In this document: piece by piece, positions 21,203-32,569 of the stretch
Numbering within the stretch: position 1 is the first letter of the stretch
Layout: the number at the start of each line of letters is the position of its first letter
Source of the DNA: Stachybotrys elegans
Lineage: Eukaryota; Ascomycota; Sordariomycetes; Hypocreales; Stachybotryaceae
Assembly (NCBI GenBank): GCA_020746835.1
Contig: JAGPNK010000006.1
Span: 806,001-870,000, forward strand
Length of the DNA stretch: 64,000 nucleotides
Direction: 5' to 3'
Notes under the pieces: generated by a model
What the model saw: only the letters and a program-made list of their open reading frames with translations
Told to the model about the DNA's origin: nothing
Database searches by the model: none
Program-made: the position numbers and the translations under genes

Positions 21203-23292
21203 TTTCTCCATTGCATTCTTACCTACTCCTTCTTTTCTTACGCCATACCCATTGAGCACGAGCCGACGAGGGCGGTGCATATCTGCAATCGCCCGTTTTC
21301 GATTTAATGATTTCGTGATGATACCCCTCCGGCAACCGAGCGATGCTTGACAGCGCATGTAGTTGCAGATATAATGCTTGCACATGGCTCTATTTCCTCC
21401 ACCGCATCGACGTCTTCGATATCGATATAGCTGGTGTGCGAGACGCGAATATGGGTGCACAAGGCGCCTAGGCCTCTAACAGAACCAGTCTCGATCGATC
21501 TCGCCATTCGCCAGCAACACATACGATTGTGGGGAGGAGTCAAGTCGCAGCAATATCAATTATTATGGCACGACAATGCCTAGGGCCTACGGGCCGCCTC
21601 TGCTACCTGCTCCTAGTGAGCGGTAGGTCTACAGAGTGCTTGGCAGTGCTATCTCGACGACGATCGGAGTTTAGGGGTTCTCCAAAGGTGTAAGGTTTTG
21701 GATGGTATCATGGAGTAAAGCAATAAGCGGCCGAGATGATCATCTTGGGACTATAGATGCTCGATATTGTTAGCTAAAAATATGATTTCTTTCTGCCAAT
21801 ACCACGTTGATCAATGAAGCTTTGCCTTGCCAAGTGGGCGGAGACGGGATGGGATGGGATGGGGCGTGGCGTTAAAGAAGGCTGTTGATGCAACACGCCT
21901 CTATCGAAATGCTGATGTTGGGGAAACAGATGAGACGAGAGCTAGGGATGGAGCATGAATCACGTTCCCGGTTCTCATTTCTTGGTGTGCTGTACATTAT
22001 ATTGGAGAGGCTTCGTTTCACGTAGCGGGGTTGGGCGGAAGCTGATGAAGCCGACACCAACCAGGACAAGCGCCGGGAGCGTTTTCAGCCGTAGGGGGGC
22101 ATGGCATGACATGACGTTTACAGGCTGGCTAGCTAGCTGACGAATCTAGCTGGAGGGGGCACAAAGAAGCAAGGTTGAGCGAGGGCATGAAACGACATCT
22201 TTCTCAAACAGCCGTAGGAGCCGGTTTCTCCGATCAGCGCCCGCGGAAACCCATGCAGCCAGGAATCCCAGAATCAAGCAATTGCTTGTTTAGGCATCAC
22301 TAAGCGGCGCGAAAAGGCGATGCAGCACGTTTGACATCTAGCCAAGACCAGCCCGCTGCAGGGTTGGCGAACGACGCCGCATGCAACGCGCGGCGGGTGA
22401 GCGGCGCAGCGAAGGAAAGTTGGTGGTGTGTATCACATCATGTGGCAGCTTGATTGGGGAGAACTATTGAACGCTGACTCGTCGGGTTGTACATTAACCT
22501 ATCTGCTAGGCAAAGGAGCTCCGAGCAAGCCCGGCGCTGAGGCTCGTGGTAAGGGACCGCTAGAAGCTCCGTGGATGGGATAATAGAAGCACGGATGCTA
22601 AAAGAAGGGCTGGTGATCAGGTTGGGGGATCTGCGCCAGGCCAGATGCATCCATGGTTCGGCAGCCCGCTAGCAGAGGGAGATGAGCATCTGCGGGTCCT
22701 CTGGTCGGCACGTTTTTCTCAAGGCTAGATATCTACCTGCTAAGGCAGCGATGCTGAAACACGGCCAGGTCTGAGGGTAGATACAGGTACGGGTAGATGG
22801 GTTGTTTTTTCACTGCGCATACCCTCCCTTGCCTTCGCTGCCCTGCAGGCTACAGGCACAGAAAACGTGGGAGAAGGGGGCGCCGGGCATGCAACAGATC
22901 TCCTTCCTGGGACGGCCACAGTGCCGGTGCCAAAATTAGCATGCATTATGGCAGACGTGCATGGCCCTGGAAATGTTGCGGCATCAGTAGGATTGTCGTC
23001 GTTCCGGCGGATTTAGAACCCTAGATAGCTATCTCGACGGCAGCTATTTGCGTATACAGATACTCCGTGGGGTATACTTTGATTCCATGTTCGGACTGAC
23101 GTGAGTAGATTTGGTCAATCAGGCTGTTGGAATAGCTTGCATGCATCTTCATGGCCACTTACACGCGACATGGTGAACATCTAAATCGGGCCTCGTGGGG
23201 GCTTCTCTCACTACCAGGCACCACTACCAAAACGCAGCGGGGCACATAAACTTCCCCCCAACAGACAAGCAGTCTTTGTGTCGATTGCCAAC
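21203..23292. other. Intergenic region of 2.1 kb, no gene seen
   Basis: No plausible coding frame on either strand. A GGGAT-type short tandem run lies at 21847-21864. The sequence near 22240-22420 is GC-rich, and the last 100 bp form the leader of the phosphatase gene. No transposon remnant was recognised. Confidence 0.4.
21847..21864 (+). repeat. Short GGGAT tandem run
   Basis: The sequence gggatgggatgggatgggg contains three 5-bp units plus a partial one. It is a simple repeat in an intergenic region and too short to be telomeric. Confidence 0.7.
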
Positions 23293-24071
23293 ATGTATGC
23301 GCTCGGATCCAGTACAATAAATGCCATCGACTCTGTCCCTGGTTTATTCATTTCAGAGTATCCCCTACATGCCAGCCCCGCGCCCTATAGCGAATATTGG
23401 AGTCACTAACCGAAGCAAACAGCATCGCCACGACACGCTCCCCAGAAACACTCGCCAAGCATGGGATCAGCCATATACTCAGCGTGACGGGCCGCCTAGA
23501 ATTCCCGGTTAGTCCCGACGTTACTCAAGCCATGGGCATACAGGTCCTCCATCTGGACATTGAAGACAACCCGTACGAGGATCTCCTCATGTCCCTTGAC
23601 GGGCTGTGTGCCTGGCTAGATAATGCGCTCAAGGCGAGCAGAGGACGCTCCGGAGTCCTGGTACACTGCATCCAGGGCATTTCCCGCAGCGGAGCAGTCG
23701 TCATTGCGTACATGATGCGCGCTCACAACATCGGGTTCTACGATGCTCTCCACATGGCACAGCGGTCGCGCTCTGTTATCCATCCCAACAGTGGATTCTC
23801 CGACCAGCTCCGGCTTTGGGAGCAGCTAGGGTACACCATTTTCGAGGAAATGGGCCAACATGACGGACAGGACGGCACTCCCAGAGTGAAACAACAATGT
23901 GTGGATTGGAAAGCAAGCAGGGGTATTCTTCTCTCCAAAGAGGCAGAGGCGAGACAAGAACACACACGCAAGGCCATGCTCGATTTATTCATACATTTTC
24001 GTGGGCAAGAGGTAGAAGAGTACGGGCCAAGCTCAAGATACCACTGTTCAACAAAGAACTATATGTTTTAA
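23293..24071 (+). CDS. Dual-specificity protein phosphatase
   Basis: Exons 23293-23357 and 23423-24071 (65 nt intron with ctaac branch and caaacag acceptor) encode 237 aa. The DSP catalytic domain spans about 10-155: GLFISD, HGISHILSVTG, LHLDIEDNPYEDL, and the signature VHCIQGISRSGAVVIAYMM, with catalytic Cys104 and Arg110 (CX5R) and the conserved Ser after it. A general-acid aspartate is probably D67 or D70 in LDIEDNP. The C-terminal 70 residues are charged and lack a domain. It removes phosphate from Tyr and/or Ser/Thr; the target is unknown, with MAP kinases as a usual possibility. The start was chosen because the short first exon restores the typical INAIDSVPGLFIS opening of fungal DSPs. 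Confidence 0.88.
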
Positions 24072-24724
24072 TTCTCTCCCAAACTATGTGACATTTCATT
24101 CTCATCCGTTGAATTGCCCATTCTTGTCCATATTACCTGCACAACCATTCCTGGCCCCATGATATTCCACCACGTCAAAGCCAACGACAGAGATCTAGAC
24201 CTTCGCACACAAGGCTCGAGACTGTCGGCAGCGTTTTTCGATAGCTCGTATGTCGAGGACTTGGATATTGAGATCTGGAATGTCGAAAGGTTGGGAGGCT
24301 CGTCCAAGGCTCGTCCAAGGTTAGGGAGACTTGTCAGCATCAAAACCTTGCCAAAAGTTTCGGTGTCAAAGACTTACCAAAGGTTTTTCGATGGCTTGTC
24401 GAATGCTCGCGTTGGCTTCACCCTTACAATGTAAAAGGCTACTAGACCCAGCAACCACGTTGAGGTGCGAGCGCTGCTGGGGCCCGCGACCACCCACCCC
24501 CGGTAATTGTGATGCCGTACCGGAATGGCAACCTATCACACGTTAACCAGTTCAAAAAAGAAAAGAGAAAAAAAAAGAGAGAAAAAGAAAAAGAAAAAGA
24601 AACGCAGGGGCGGGGGGACTTCCATCTGCAAAACAAAAAACAACGCTGCATACCCAACTGGAAAAAAAAAAAAAACCAACGGGGTATGGGGAAGAGGATA
24701 CAATCTAAACGCTACACCACAATG
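24072..24724. other. Intergenic region with A-rich low-complexity tracts
   Basis: It contains an 11-bp direct duplication (ctcgtccaagg at 24299-24309 and 24310-24320) and purine-rich A/G tracts at 24551-24605 and 24660-24674. No coding frame is supported. Confidence 0.4.
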
Positions 24725-25112
24725 CTATTCGGCGCCTACCAAACCCCAAGGTACGCTGAAGATGATGTACTTACCGTCATCCTCAGGCTCCTCATCCCTG
24801 GCCACTTGGCCTTCCTCGAGTCGGCGGGCGTCGGTATCAGCCGCTCGGGAGGGTGAAGAGCAACCCGCCTCCGACTCTGTTTGACTCACTTGAGCCGGTG
24901 CCGTCCGGAGCTCTAGGTCAGGAAACTTCCTGTTAAGAGCGTCGATGAGGGGGTCAAGGGAGATGGTGACAACAGGGGGGGGGGGAAGGGGAGGGGGAAC
25001 GGGTAGAGGAATCATTCTTTTTATCTTTGTTGCGAGTGTGTACGGCATTATATATGCCAAGAACGAAAGAGAGGATAGCGCATATAGCGGTAACAAAATT
25101 GAACCAAGCCAT
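24725..25112 (-). CDS. Possible small membrane-anchored protein, frame uncertain
   Basis: From the ATG at 25112 the minus strand reads MAWFNFVTAICAILSFVLG, a single hydrophobic segment, then a charged KDKKND stretch and prolines. At an 11-base G/C run (24975-24985) this frame soon stops, while another frame continues with protein-like sequence (VVTISLDPLIDALNRKFPDL, then an acidic tail to a gtaagt donor near 24746). The two would join if the run were one base shorter (or two longer). I do not recognise the family. It may be a real small gene with a miscounted homopolymer, or chance. The 3' end is not certain because a donor-like site precedes the stop. Confidence 0.35.
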
Positions 25113-25260
25113 GTTGTCAAGTGTATAGAGAGCGAGTGAAGCTACCTAGAGGTAACGAGTGTGGGTGATAGTGAGCTGGCGGGTGATGATGTTGTGACGA
25201 TACACGTGGTGATGCTTGGACGGGCTTGGAGAGGAAAGGAAAGGAAAAGAAAAGAGGGAC

Positions 25261-25401
25261 GAAGGGGACGAAGGAGACGAAGAGAAAAGGCAAACCTCGC
25301 AATCCAAAGAGCAGGTGGCCTCCTGCCCAACTGCTGCAAAGGAGGCCGTCAGTAAAGGAAAGAGGAAGGAAGTTTTCCCCTTCTTCCCCTTCGTCCCCTT
25401 C
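25261..25401. repeat. Inverted repeat with 14-bp arms, 113 bp apart
   Basis: The arm gaaggggacgaagg (25261-25274) is matched exactly by its reverse complement at 25388-25401. Both arms lie in longer purine-only and pyrimidine-only tracts, so the pair could form a hairpin in RNA or DNA. It may be only a by-product of low complexity. Confidence 0.6.
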
Positions 25402-26074
25402 TTTGCCTTCTTTGCTTCCCTTGTCACTAATTCTGCCTAGTACCTATTTGCAGGTACATACCTACCTTATTATAGAGCAGTGTGTGCAAAGATGAAAAGG
25501 ATGTGAGATTTCCCGTTTGTGTGCCCCAATGGGATACAGACCCGCGACTTCGAGGAGGCCCCTTCTAACAATAAAGACAATATCAAATCAACAGATAATA
25601 ATTGGGTAGAAAATACACTCGATTGGGAAAGGATAGGTACTACCTATAGGAAGGACTTAGTACTAAGTAACTTATGTCAAAGCGGCAATTGCCCTGTCGC
25701 CCACAGCAGCAGAACAGGCCATTAAAGAGAGTCGGACCGGTACTGACCTTAGGCAGCAGCCACGTGCAAGTATGCTAAGATAGAAACTTTCACGGCTGTG
25801 ATTAGTAGCATTGGCAATGTGTCCAATTATGGTGGTTACGAAAAAAACCTTTATATCCTCATGACCCCTGCCACAAGCAAGGCTTTTCTGCTCATCGTCG
25901 CCTGAAGGGCTTCTTTTGAAACGGATCGGGAATTTACGTATTTCAGGTATGAAGCTTCGGCAGCTGCCTGTCACCATTGGTTGGAATCTACCGCAGCTGT
26001 CAAATGTACGAGAAGATCTTTGCCTGGTGACTCGATCAGAGAAGTTTGATTTTATAAGCTCCACAAGACGTCAA

Positions 26075-26083
26075 TATATAAAG
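26075..26083 (+). promoter_or_regulatory. TATA box of the F-box gene
   Basis: The sequence tatataaag lies about 105 bp upstream of the ATG at 26185, a normal TATA position for fungal genes. Confidence 0.5.
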
Positions 26084-26184
26084 AGTGACGATGTTCCTTG
26101 GTCGGAAAAGAAAACGTATCTTCTTACACACATCCCACTTTCACCACACTCTTATATTCAAAGCCACACAGCACAGTCCTCACC

Positions 26185-27432
26185 ATGCCGCAGCAATCTC
26201 GCTACCGTCGGTTACAGGAACGCATGGCTACGGCCATGATCTCCCCATTTCTGTCTCTTAGCTGGATCCAAAGATGGAGACAGCGGCGAGCGCAGTCCAA
26301 GAACAAGATATTCCCCTTGCTACAGTGTCCGGTTGAGGTCCTCCACAACATTGCTCGGTTCCTACCACCGCAAAGCCAGGTCTTGCTGGCAGAGACATGC
26401 TGGCCTCTGCGTACAGCGATGCTCTCTCTTCCGGACTTCTCCTTCAAATTGGACCGGTCCCAGCACCTCGAGTACCTTGTTTGTGCGGCTCGCGATTCAC
26501 CCGAAAAGTGGGTGTGTGAGCCATGTCAAAATTTGCATGACGTCGCTTTCATATCGACGCCAGAATGGTACGACGGTTGGATATGCAAAGGCGGAGACAC
26601 ATTGTCACTATCTCGCTACGAACGAATAGCCATTGTACCCGGCTTTGGGGCCATCCCCCACTCGTACGTCCAGTTATCGACCAAGCTGCACCGCCTGGGC
26701 AAATTGAGTGTTGAATATCAACAGATCATGGCCAAGCTCTTGAATATGAAGCAGGTGGACTTCCTATGCAAGGAGCAGACAGAAGAAAAATTCGATCTGA
26801 GTAGGTGCTGGAAGGTTGTCGATGGTCGGTTCATCCTGAAAACAACCATGATGTACAAACAGCGACCTTCGGGACTTTGCAGGCAAGATATGGAGGGTCT
26901 GTGGGTTTGCTATCATCAGGTATTCCGCCCCAAAGACCGTGGGAGGATGAATGCCCCGTGCCACGTCGGCAGACCCATTCTTGCTCTCTGGATAGCCGTG
27001 GGCATAGCATTACAGAACAAAGGAGCAGAGATATGCGGATCTTGTCGAAAGTGCCCGACGGACTTTTCTGTACGGGCGACCGAGGAGGGTGTTTCAGTAT
27101 CTTGCTGGATTGACCTCGGCTCGGGAGGCTCTCCGTTGGAGCCAGCATGGACAGTACGCACACAGGGGGTTGTGACTTATAACGGCGGCCCATATTTCGC
27201 GATCGGAATCCCACTCAAAGAGCAAGGGAGCATTCACAGACTCTATGAGTCTGACACAACAATGTCGCCAATTCGTGGCCTCAAGAAGCCAAGTGGTTAC
27301 ACCCGATGGGAGCCCTCACAGAGGGCTGCTTACGATTATGAATCCTCACGGCGGCAAGAAGCACTCACACAGCAGCTACAACTACTACTCAATCTCCAGA
27401 TCAACTTGGCAGCTATGTCAGCTATGGCATGA
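26185..27432 (+). CDS. F-box-like protein of unknown target
   Basis: A single exon encodes 415 aa. An F-box-like motif lies at about 50-95: FPLLQCPVEVLHNIARFLPP, then SQVLLAETCWPLRTAMLSL. The rest has the layout common in the large fungal F-box families, including a Cys pair region (WVCEPCQNLHDV) and a second Cys cluster (EICGSCRKCPTDFSV). F-box proteins present substrates to SCF ubiquitin ligases; the target cannot be inferred. The longer open frame starts 29 codons earlier without an ATG, and the ATG at 26185 has a caccATG context and a TATA box about 105 bp upstream. Such genes turn over quickly, so a lineage-specific role is possible. Confidence 0.72.
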   Translation: MPQQSRYRRLQERMATAMISPFLSLSWIQRWRQRRAQSKNKIFPLLQCPVEVLHNIARFLPPQSQVLLAETCWPLRTAMLSLPDFSFKLDRSQHLEYLVCAARDSPEKWVCEPCQNLHDVAFISTPEWYDGWICKGGDTLSLSRYERIAIVPGFGAIPHSYVQLSTKLHRLGKLSVEYQQIMAKLLNMKQVDFLCKEQTEEKFDLSRCWKVVDGRFILKTTMMYKQRPSGLCRQDMEGLWVCYHQVFRPKDRGRMNAPCHVGRPILALWIAVGIALQNKGAEICGSCRKCPTDFSVRATEEGVSVSCWIDLGSGGSPLEPAWTVRTQGVVTYNGGPYFAIGIPLKEQGSIHRLYESDTTMSPIRGLKKPSGYTRWEPSQRAAYDYESSRRQEALTQQLQLLLNLQINLAAMSAMA

Positions 27433-30252
27433 AAACGCATCATCATTAGCTGTATCGTATGGGGCAAGGGGGGGGGGGGTTCGGACGGGCAGCCAGGATG
27501 CCGTTTTCAAAGTACCAATAATGGGCCGAAGGTTGTGATTGCAGATCCGATTATTATGCAATGTTTGTCAAAGTTATCTGTTTGATTCTTTCAATTTACT
27601 CTTCAAATTCTTCTTATCAATTTGAACGGCTACCAGCCATTCTTCATATTCCAGTTGGTGGTTGCTTCCACAGATGTTCGAGTGTTACATACGATGTTAA
27701 TGTTAGCAGCAACAGCCCTCCAACCTTTTCATTCATTCAAATATGCATCGGAAAAAGACGTTGATAAACCACGGTGACGGGCAGTGTGGCGACGTCACGT
27801 GACGGATTGCTAGCAGGACGGCAGACAGAACTACCGAGCGACAGCTTCAGCGCGTCGGCAACCCTACCAAATGGACATCAGGCAAGGAGCGTACCTGCAT
27901 GTGGGCGCACGCATTCCGATGCTCTCCATGTCTCGGCGCGCATGACTCGGCGTGGCTAGCAATGTCTCTGGAACGAGGAAAAAGGAACGAGGAAGCAAAA
28001 GGAAGAGAGAGGATATTTCTATGCCCCAGGCTGTTTGCGCCTGCGAGCAGAGCGATTGGCGAGGAAGTACGGATACCGTGACGAGCAAATTCGTCGCCCA
28101 CAGACGAAACGGATGGAGCCAGCGTAGATTGCCGCCCTGTGCAGCGCCCACGCCACCTCCCACAGCAAGAGACACACCTCTCTCCCGTCTTCGCCCCCAG
28201 CATTCCGGGCTGGCCATTCGCCCGCCATCTGGATGTGGAAATACTAGGCAGCCGGGGTTCTTTTTACTCGACTATTTGCTTTTCGGAGCACGAATCTGTC
28301 GCAGCCAACACTGGCCATTCACCCACAGCCCATGCTAGTGGCTGTCGAAGCGTCCCCTTATCTTAACAGGGCCGGGGTCGATAGGGAATGGAAGGGAGGG
28401 ATATGGATGGAAGCCCAACGCGTTGGCCACCCCATGCTGCCGTATCCTCGCCATGTCCTCGCCATGACCCGTCTGTGGGCACCGGCAACTCGTACGTGCT
28501 GAGGGAAGCGATATGATAGGCGACATCTGATATTATGCTAACCTTGTCTTCCGTACCCGGCTATTCTCGAGTCTGGGTGCGTGGGAAGACTCACGGACAG
28601 GCACACAAGGCCAACAGTCTTGCCGAGAGCCATCGCGCTGTGACTATTGGGCATCCATCCATGCGTCCATCCATCCCCTCTCTCTCCAGCCGCCCGGGCC
28701 ACTTTCTAGACGCCAAAACCCGCACGCCCACGAGGTGGCCGAGGACCCCCCTTGTCTTCCCCCCCTCCCTCCCTCCCTTCCCTGAGGTGTGTGCGTCTTG
28801 CGCATTGTTCCGCTGCCCATGTTCGTGCTGCCATGTCATATTTTGGTGAAGACAAGGTAGCAGCACTGCAGAACACGACCCGGAGCGAAGCGCAACGGCG
28901 GGCCCGAGGCCATCATGTAAACCGCGAGCGGCTGCACACCTCTTCAGCATCTACAAGCATGCAGCTGAATATAACGTACTGCCTGCCCACCTTGCCTCAG
29001 ACAGTCGAGTCCTGGTTGTTTAATAGCAGGCAGTCTGGCGAATTCTGGGCAGGTAGTGGGGGTTTCGTAATATTTTACAAGATTGAAACAGCTGCTGCAT
29101 TGAACCGGATTCCGACTTATCTATGCCTTGGGCTTCCCCCATGACAGCCTTCCATCCCATTCGCTGCGGCGCATCGCCTCTCCCATTCTCGTCCATGCTG
29201 CAGCAAGCCGAGGCGGGCGTAGACTTGTGCCGAGACACTTGCTGCGCACACGAGCCAGCAACCAAGGACCGTTGCCGGCAGCAAAGCAAAGCGCAGCAAA
29301 GCACAGCGCCCCGGCCGTGACACAGGCGCGATAACGTCCAACCGGAGAGTGCTGCTGGGCGCCTGGCTGCATCTTTGCCGGGACGGAGCGAGGCAGGGCT
29401 GTCCCACACGAAGAGGACGCCGCGGCCGGAATACGATGGGTAAATACGATGCCATATTCACGGAACTGCACGATGCGTGCTGCACTTGGGCATTTGGACA
29501 CTTGGACGGGTGGTAATCATGCGGCGGGCACGAGACACGACGCCATTCTAAACTACTGCGATCCAGTAACATGTCGGCCACTCGTGACGTGATGTTAGAC
29601 AGTGTCGCGCAGCCACCAGCCTCTTGTCACGACTACCTCTTACGTTCCATCCTTTGCTACTACGTAGCAGTACTCTGTGAGTGTCGCAGGCTCTCGTACC
29701 TTGGAGGTGCAGTGCAGTGTTCAAGTGCTTAAGGAAGGAAGCAGGCCCTGGGCGGAGACATTTCCATCCCCCACCCCCTCCATCCGCAAATCGAACCCCC
29801 CTCCCTGAACCGCATCCACCTTGCGCCTGCTCCCACTCCCACTGCACTTGCACTTGCAATTCATTCCCACCCACCCAATACCAGCAGCATCCACCATACA
29901 TGGCACCTGCTCGATGACCATTTTTACCTCCTAGGCCTGGCCACCACCACTTTATTACTACTATTACCCTGTCGCCTTTGCGTTTCCTTGCCTCCCAGGC
30001 TAAACAAAGTACCTGGGCACACTCTCTTCTTTTCTCTTCCCCTTCCTCATTCTTCTACTATTTTGATACCACTACTACTCCTACTCCTACTACTTCATCA
30101 TCATCTTCTTCTTCTGTTCTCCGTCGCAGAGTAGCGCCACTCCCGCTGGCTGCTGGGCGCCGATTTAGAAAATCCCGATTTTTCTTGGGTAGGCCACTTG
30201 CGCCATTCACCATCGCCAAACTCACCTGCCCAGCTGAACGAGTCACACAAAA
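27433..30252. other. Gene-poor 2.8 kb region upstream of BEM1
   Basis: Many short frames occur on both strands but none has domain-like sequence. An 11-base G-run lies at 27469-27479. Polypyrimidine stretches with triplet runs (act/cct/tct repeats at about 30060-30120) sit in the probable BEM1 leader. A long non-coding RNA or a long 5' leader cannot be excluded. Confidence 0.4.
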
Positions 30253-32569
30253 ATGAAGGTTCGTCACTCCGCCCTCCCTCCAACCATCACGCACCCGAGC
30301 CATGCTTCGTTTGTCCCCTCGTACACGTATACAACCATGTACGCCTGCCATCATTTCCGCCGCGACGAGGCCCCTCCCACAACTCGCAGCCGCCCCGCAT
30401 CCTCGTCGCCAAACCTCCGCCTCCGCCTTCGAAGTCGCAGTCGCAGTCGCAGCCGCCCTCACCTCGCCTTTCTCTTGATCGCTATCCGCCGGCTCCTCTG
30501 CCATGTCACGCCTTGATCGAGCTTCCAAGCTAACTGCTACTCGTGTGTCCCAGGCTCTTCGGCGATCCATCAAGGGCGACAAGGACAAGCAGCCCATCTC
30601 CATCGGGCCGAAATCTGCTGTCGCCATCGTTCCCCCAAGAAGGTAAAGACGACCTGCTACTCGGAGTCGTCGATCCCGATATACTCTTCTCCTGTCCCAT
30701 CTTTGACTTTTGCTCCTGCCTGTGTTTATGCGACTTGAGAGCATGCTGGGACACGACGCAACAAATAGCAACAGGCGCTGATGTGATGTGTGCACGTGCA
30801 GGTGATTCGCGCATTATACGACTATGAGGCTCGGTCCGCACAGGAGCTCAGCTTCTCGAGAGGCGATTTCTTCCACGTTATCGGGCGCGAACATGACGCC
30901 GACTGGTACGAGGCTTGCAACCCCGCCCTACCCGACGCCAGAGGCTTGGTCCCTGTCGCCTTCTTCCAGGCCTTAGGCAGAACCGAGCGGGACAGTGGAC
31001 AATCAGACCCTGGCCGACCACCCACAGCAACCAAAACTCCTGACCACGATTCCGGCTACAGCGAGTCCGCCATGCAAATGCAAATGCAAATGCAGCCCGC
31101 AGGTCCCAACGCCATGCCTCCCAGTCAACGCAGCTCCCGGTCCGGCGGCAAGTCCGGAGCCATGGTATACGGCATCGTCATGTACGACTTTGCCGCCGAG
31201 AGGCCCGACGAGCTCGAGTGCAAGGCCGGCGAGGCCATTATCGTTATTGCTCAGTCCAACCCTGAGTGGTTTGTTGCGAAGCCCATCGGACGACTGGGCG
31301 GCCCAGGCCTCATCCCCGTGGCCTTTGTCGAGATCCGAGACATGGCCACCGATAAAGCCATCGAGAACCCCGGCGACGCTATCAAGAAGGCTGGTGTTCC
31401 CAAGGTGGAAGAGTGGAAGAAGATGGCCGCGGCCTACAAGGATAGCAGCATCACACTTGGAAAATTCGACGTAGGGGGTTCACCCACCCAGGCACAGCCC
31501 CTAGAGCAGGGCATGGAGCGTTTGAGTCTGCAGCAACAGCAGTCGCAGCAGGGGCCACGACAGAGCCAACAGAGCAACCAGGTGAGTGCGGAGAGAAGTA
31601 GTATCGAGGGGATGAGCTCTAACGTGTTCGTAGGGATACGCACAGCAACCCGGCTCAGCACATCAGTCGATGCAGAACCCGTACGCAGCCAAGCCTGCAT
31701 CACAACTTTTTGCCCCTGTGCAGGCACGGATACCACGATATTGCTTCGCCGAGGACAAGTACTGGTTCGTCATCGAAGCCATGCTGGAGGACGGCAGGCA
31801 TTGGGAGCTTTCCAGGTATTACGAGGATTTCTACGACTTCCAGATCGCCCTCTTGACCGAATTCCCTGCCGAGGCTGGCAACACGGGCACGCAGAAGCGC
31901 ACCCTGCCATACATGCCCGGACCCGTCAACTACGTCACCGACGCTATTACTCAGGGGCGACTACATAACCTGGACGCCTACGTTAAGAACCTGTTGGGCC
32001 AGCCAGCGTATATTGCGCGCTGCAACCTCGTTAAGCAGTTCTTTGCCCCCAGAGAAGGTGACTACGAGGTGGATCCAAACACTCAAGGAGAGGAATACAG
32101 ACTATCTCAGGGTTCTCAGCAATCTTCTAGCGGCTCCCCTGGAAATGGGTCGCGACAGACGTCACAGAACAACTTGAACGGAGGTGGATATTCTGGCTTG
32201 TCGGCAACACCCAGGCAGATGAGCAACGGCAACATTGGTAAGAGTTCCACTGTTGTATCCTACGGAAACTGTCTTATCTAACAATCACGAACAGGAGCTC
32301 AATCGGTGCAAGCCCAGCCTGGGGCCGCCATGAAGGTCAAGCTTTACTACAACGGCGATCTCATCGCCATCCGAGTCCCCACCGATATCCAATTCGAGCA
32401 GCTCTGTGACAAGATCCGAGATCGTCTCAAGGTGTCACCCAGCGAACAACTCCAGCTCTTCTACAAGGACGAACCGACTGGCGACAAGCCCAACCTGATG
32501 AGCAACAACGACCTCGATTTCGCACTTCAACGCAACGAGAAGCTGCTCCTTTATGTGGAGGTCGTCTGA
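30253..32569 (+). CDS. bem1: Polarity scaffold protein Bem1, frame broken by one base
   Basis: Exons 30253-30258, 30554-30642, 30802-31581, 31634-32237 and 32295-32569 carry a protein of about 584 aa. Exon 1 codes only Met-Lys and is followed by a 295 nt intron. Domains in order are: SH3-1 (about 33-90, VIRALYDYEARSAQELSF), SH3-2 (about 148-205, GIVMYDFAAERPDELEC), PX (about 325-440, PRYCFAEDKYWFVIEAM ... SRYYEDFYDFQ) and PB1 (about 505-584, MKVKLYYNGDLIAIRVP). Bem1 scaffolds Cdc42, its GEF Cdc24 and PAK kinase at growth sites, and the NADPH oxidase regulator system in filamentous fungi. As read, exon 2 ends one base out of phase with SH3-1; one extra C in the run 30631-30635 would give the conserved VPP-K-K-VIRALYDY join and a length divisible by three. 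A weak alternative donor at GTTCCC is also possible. Confidence 0.92.

Larger units (their letters stand above)
25113..26184. other. Intergenic region with purine tract, inverted arms and AT-rich stretch
   Basis: At 25230-25275 there is a GGAAA/GACGAAG purine-rich tract and at 25370-25420 its pyrimidine-rich counterpart; a 14-bp exact inverted pair lies at 25261-25274 and 25388-25401. The part from 25500 to 25760 is AT-rich with no coding frame. The promoter of the F-box gene occupies the right end. Confidence 0.45.

Noticed and set aside
25519..25725. AT-rich stretch with a tRNA-loop-like or LTR-end-like short motif
   Set aside because: No tRNA fold, no paired terminal repeat and no retroelement coding sequence nearby.
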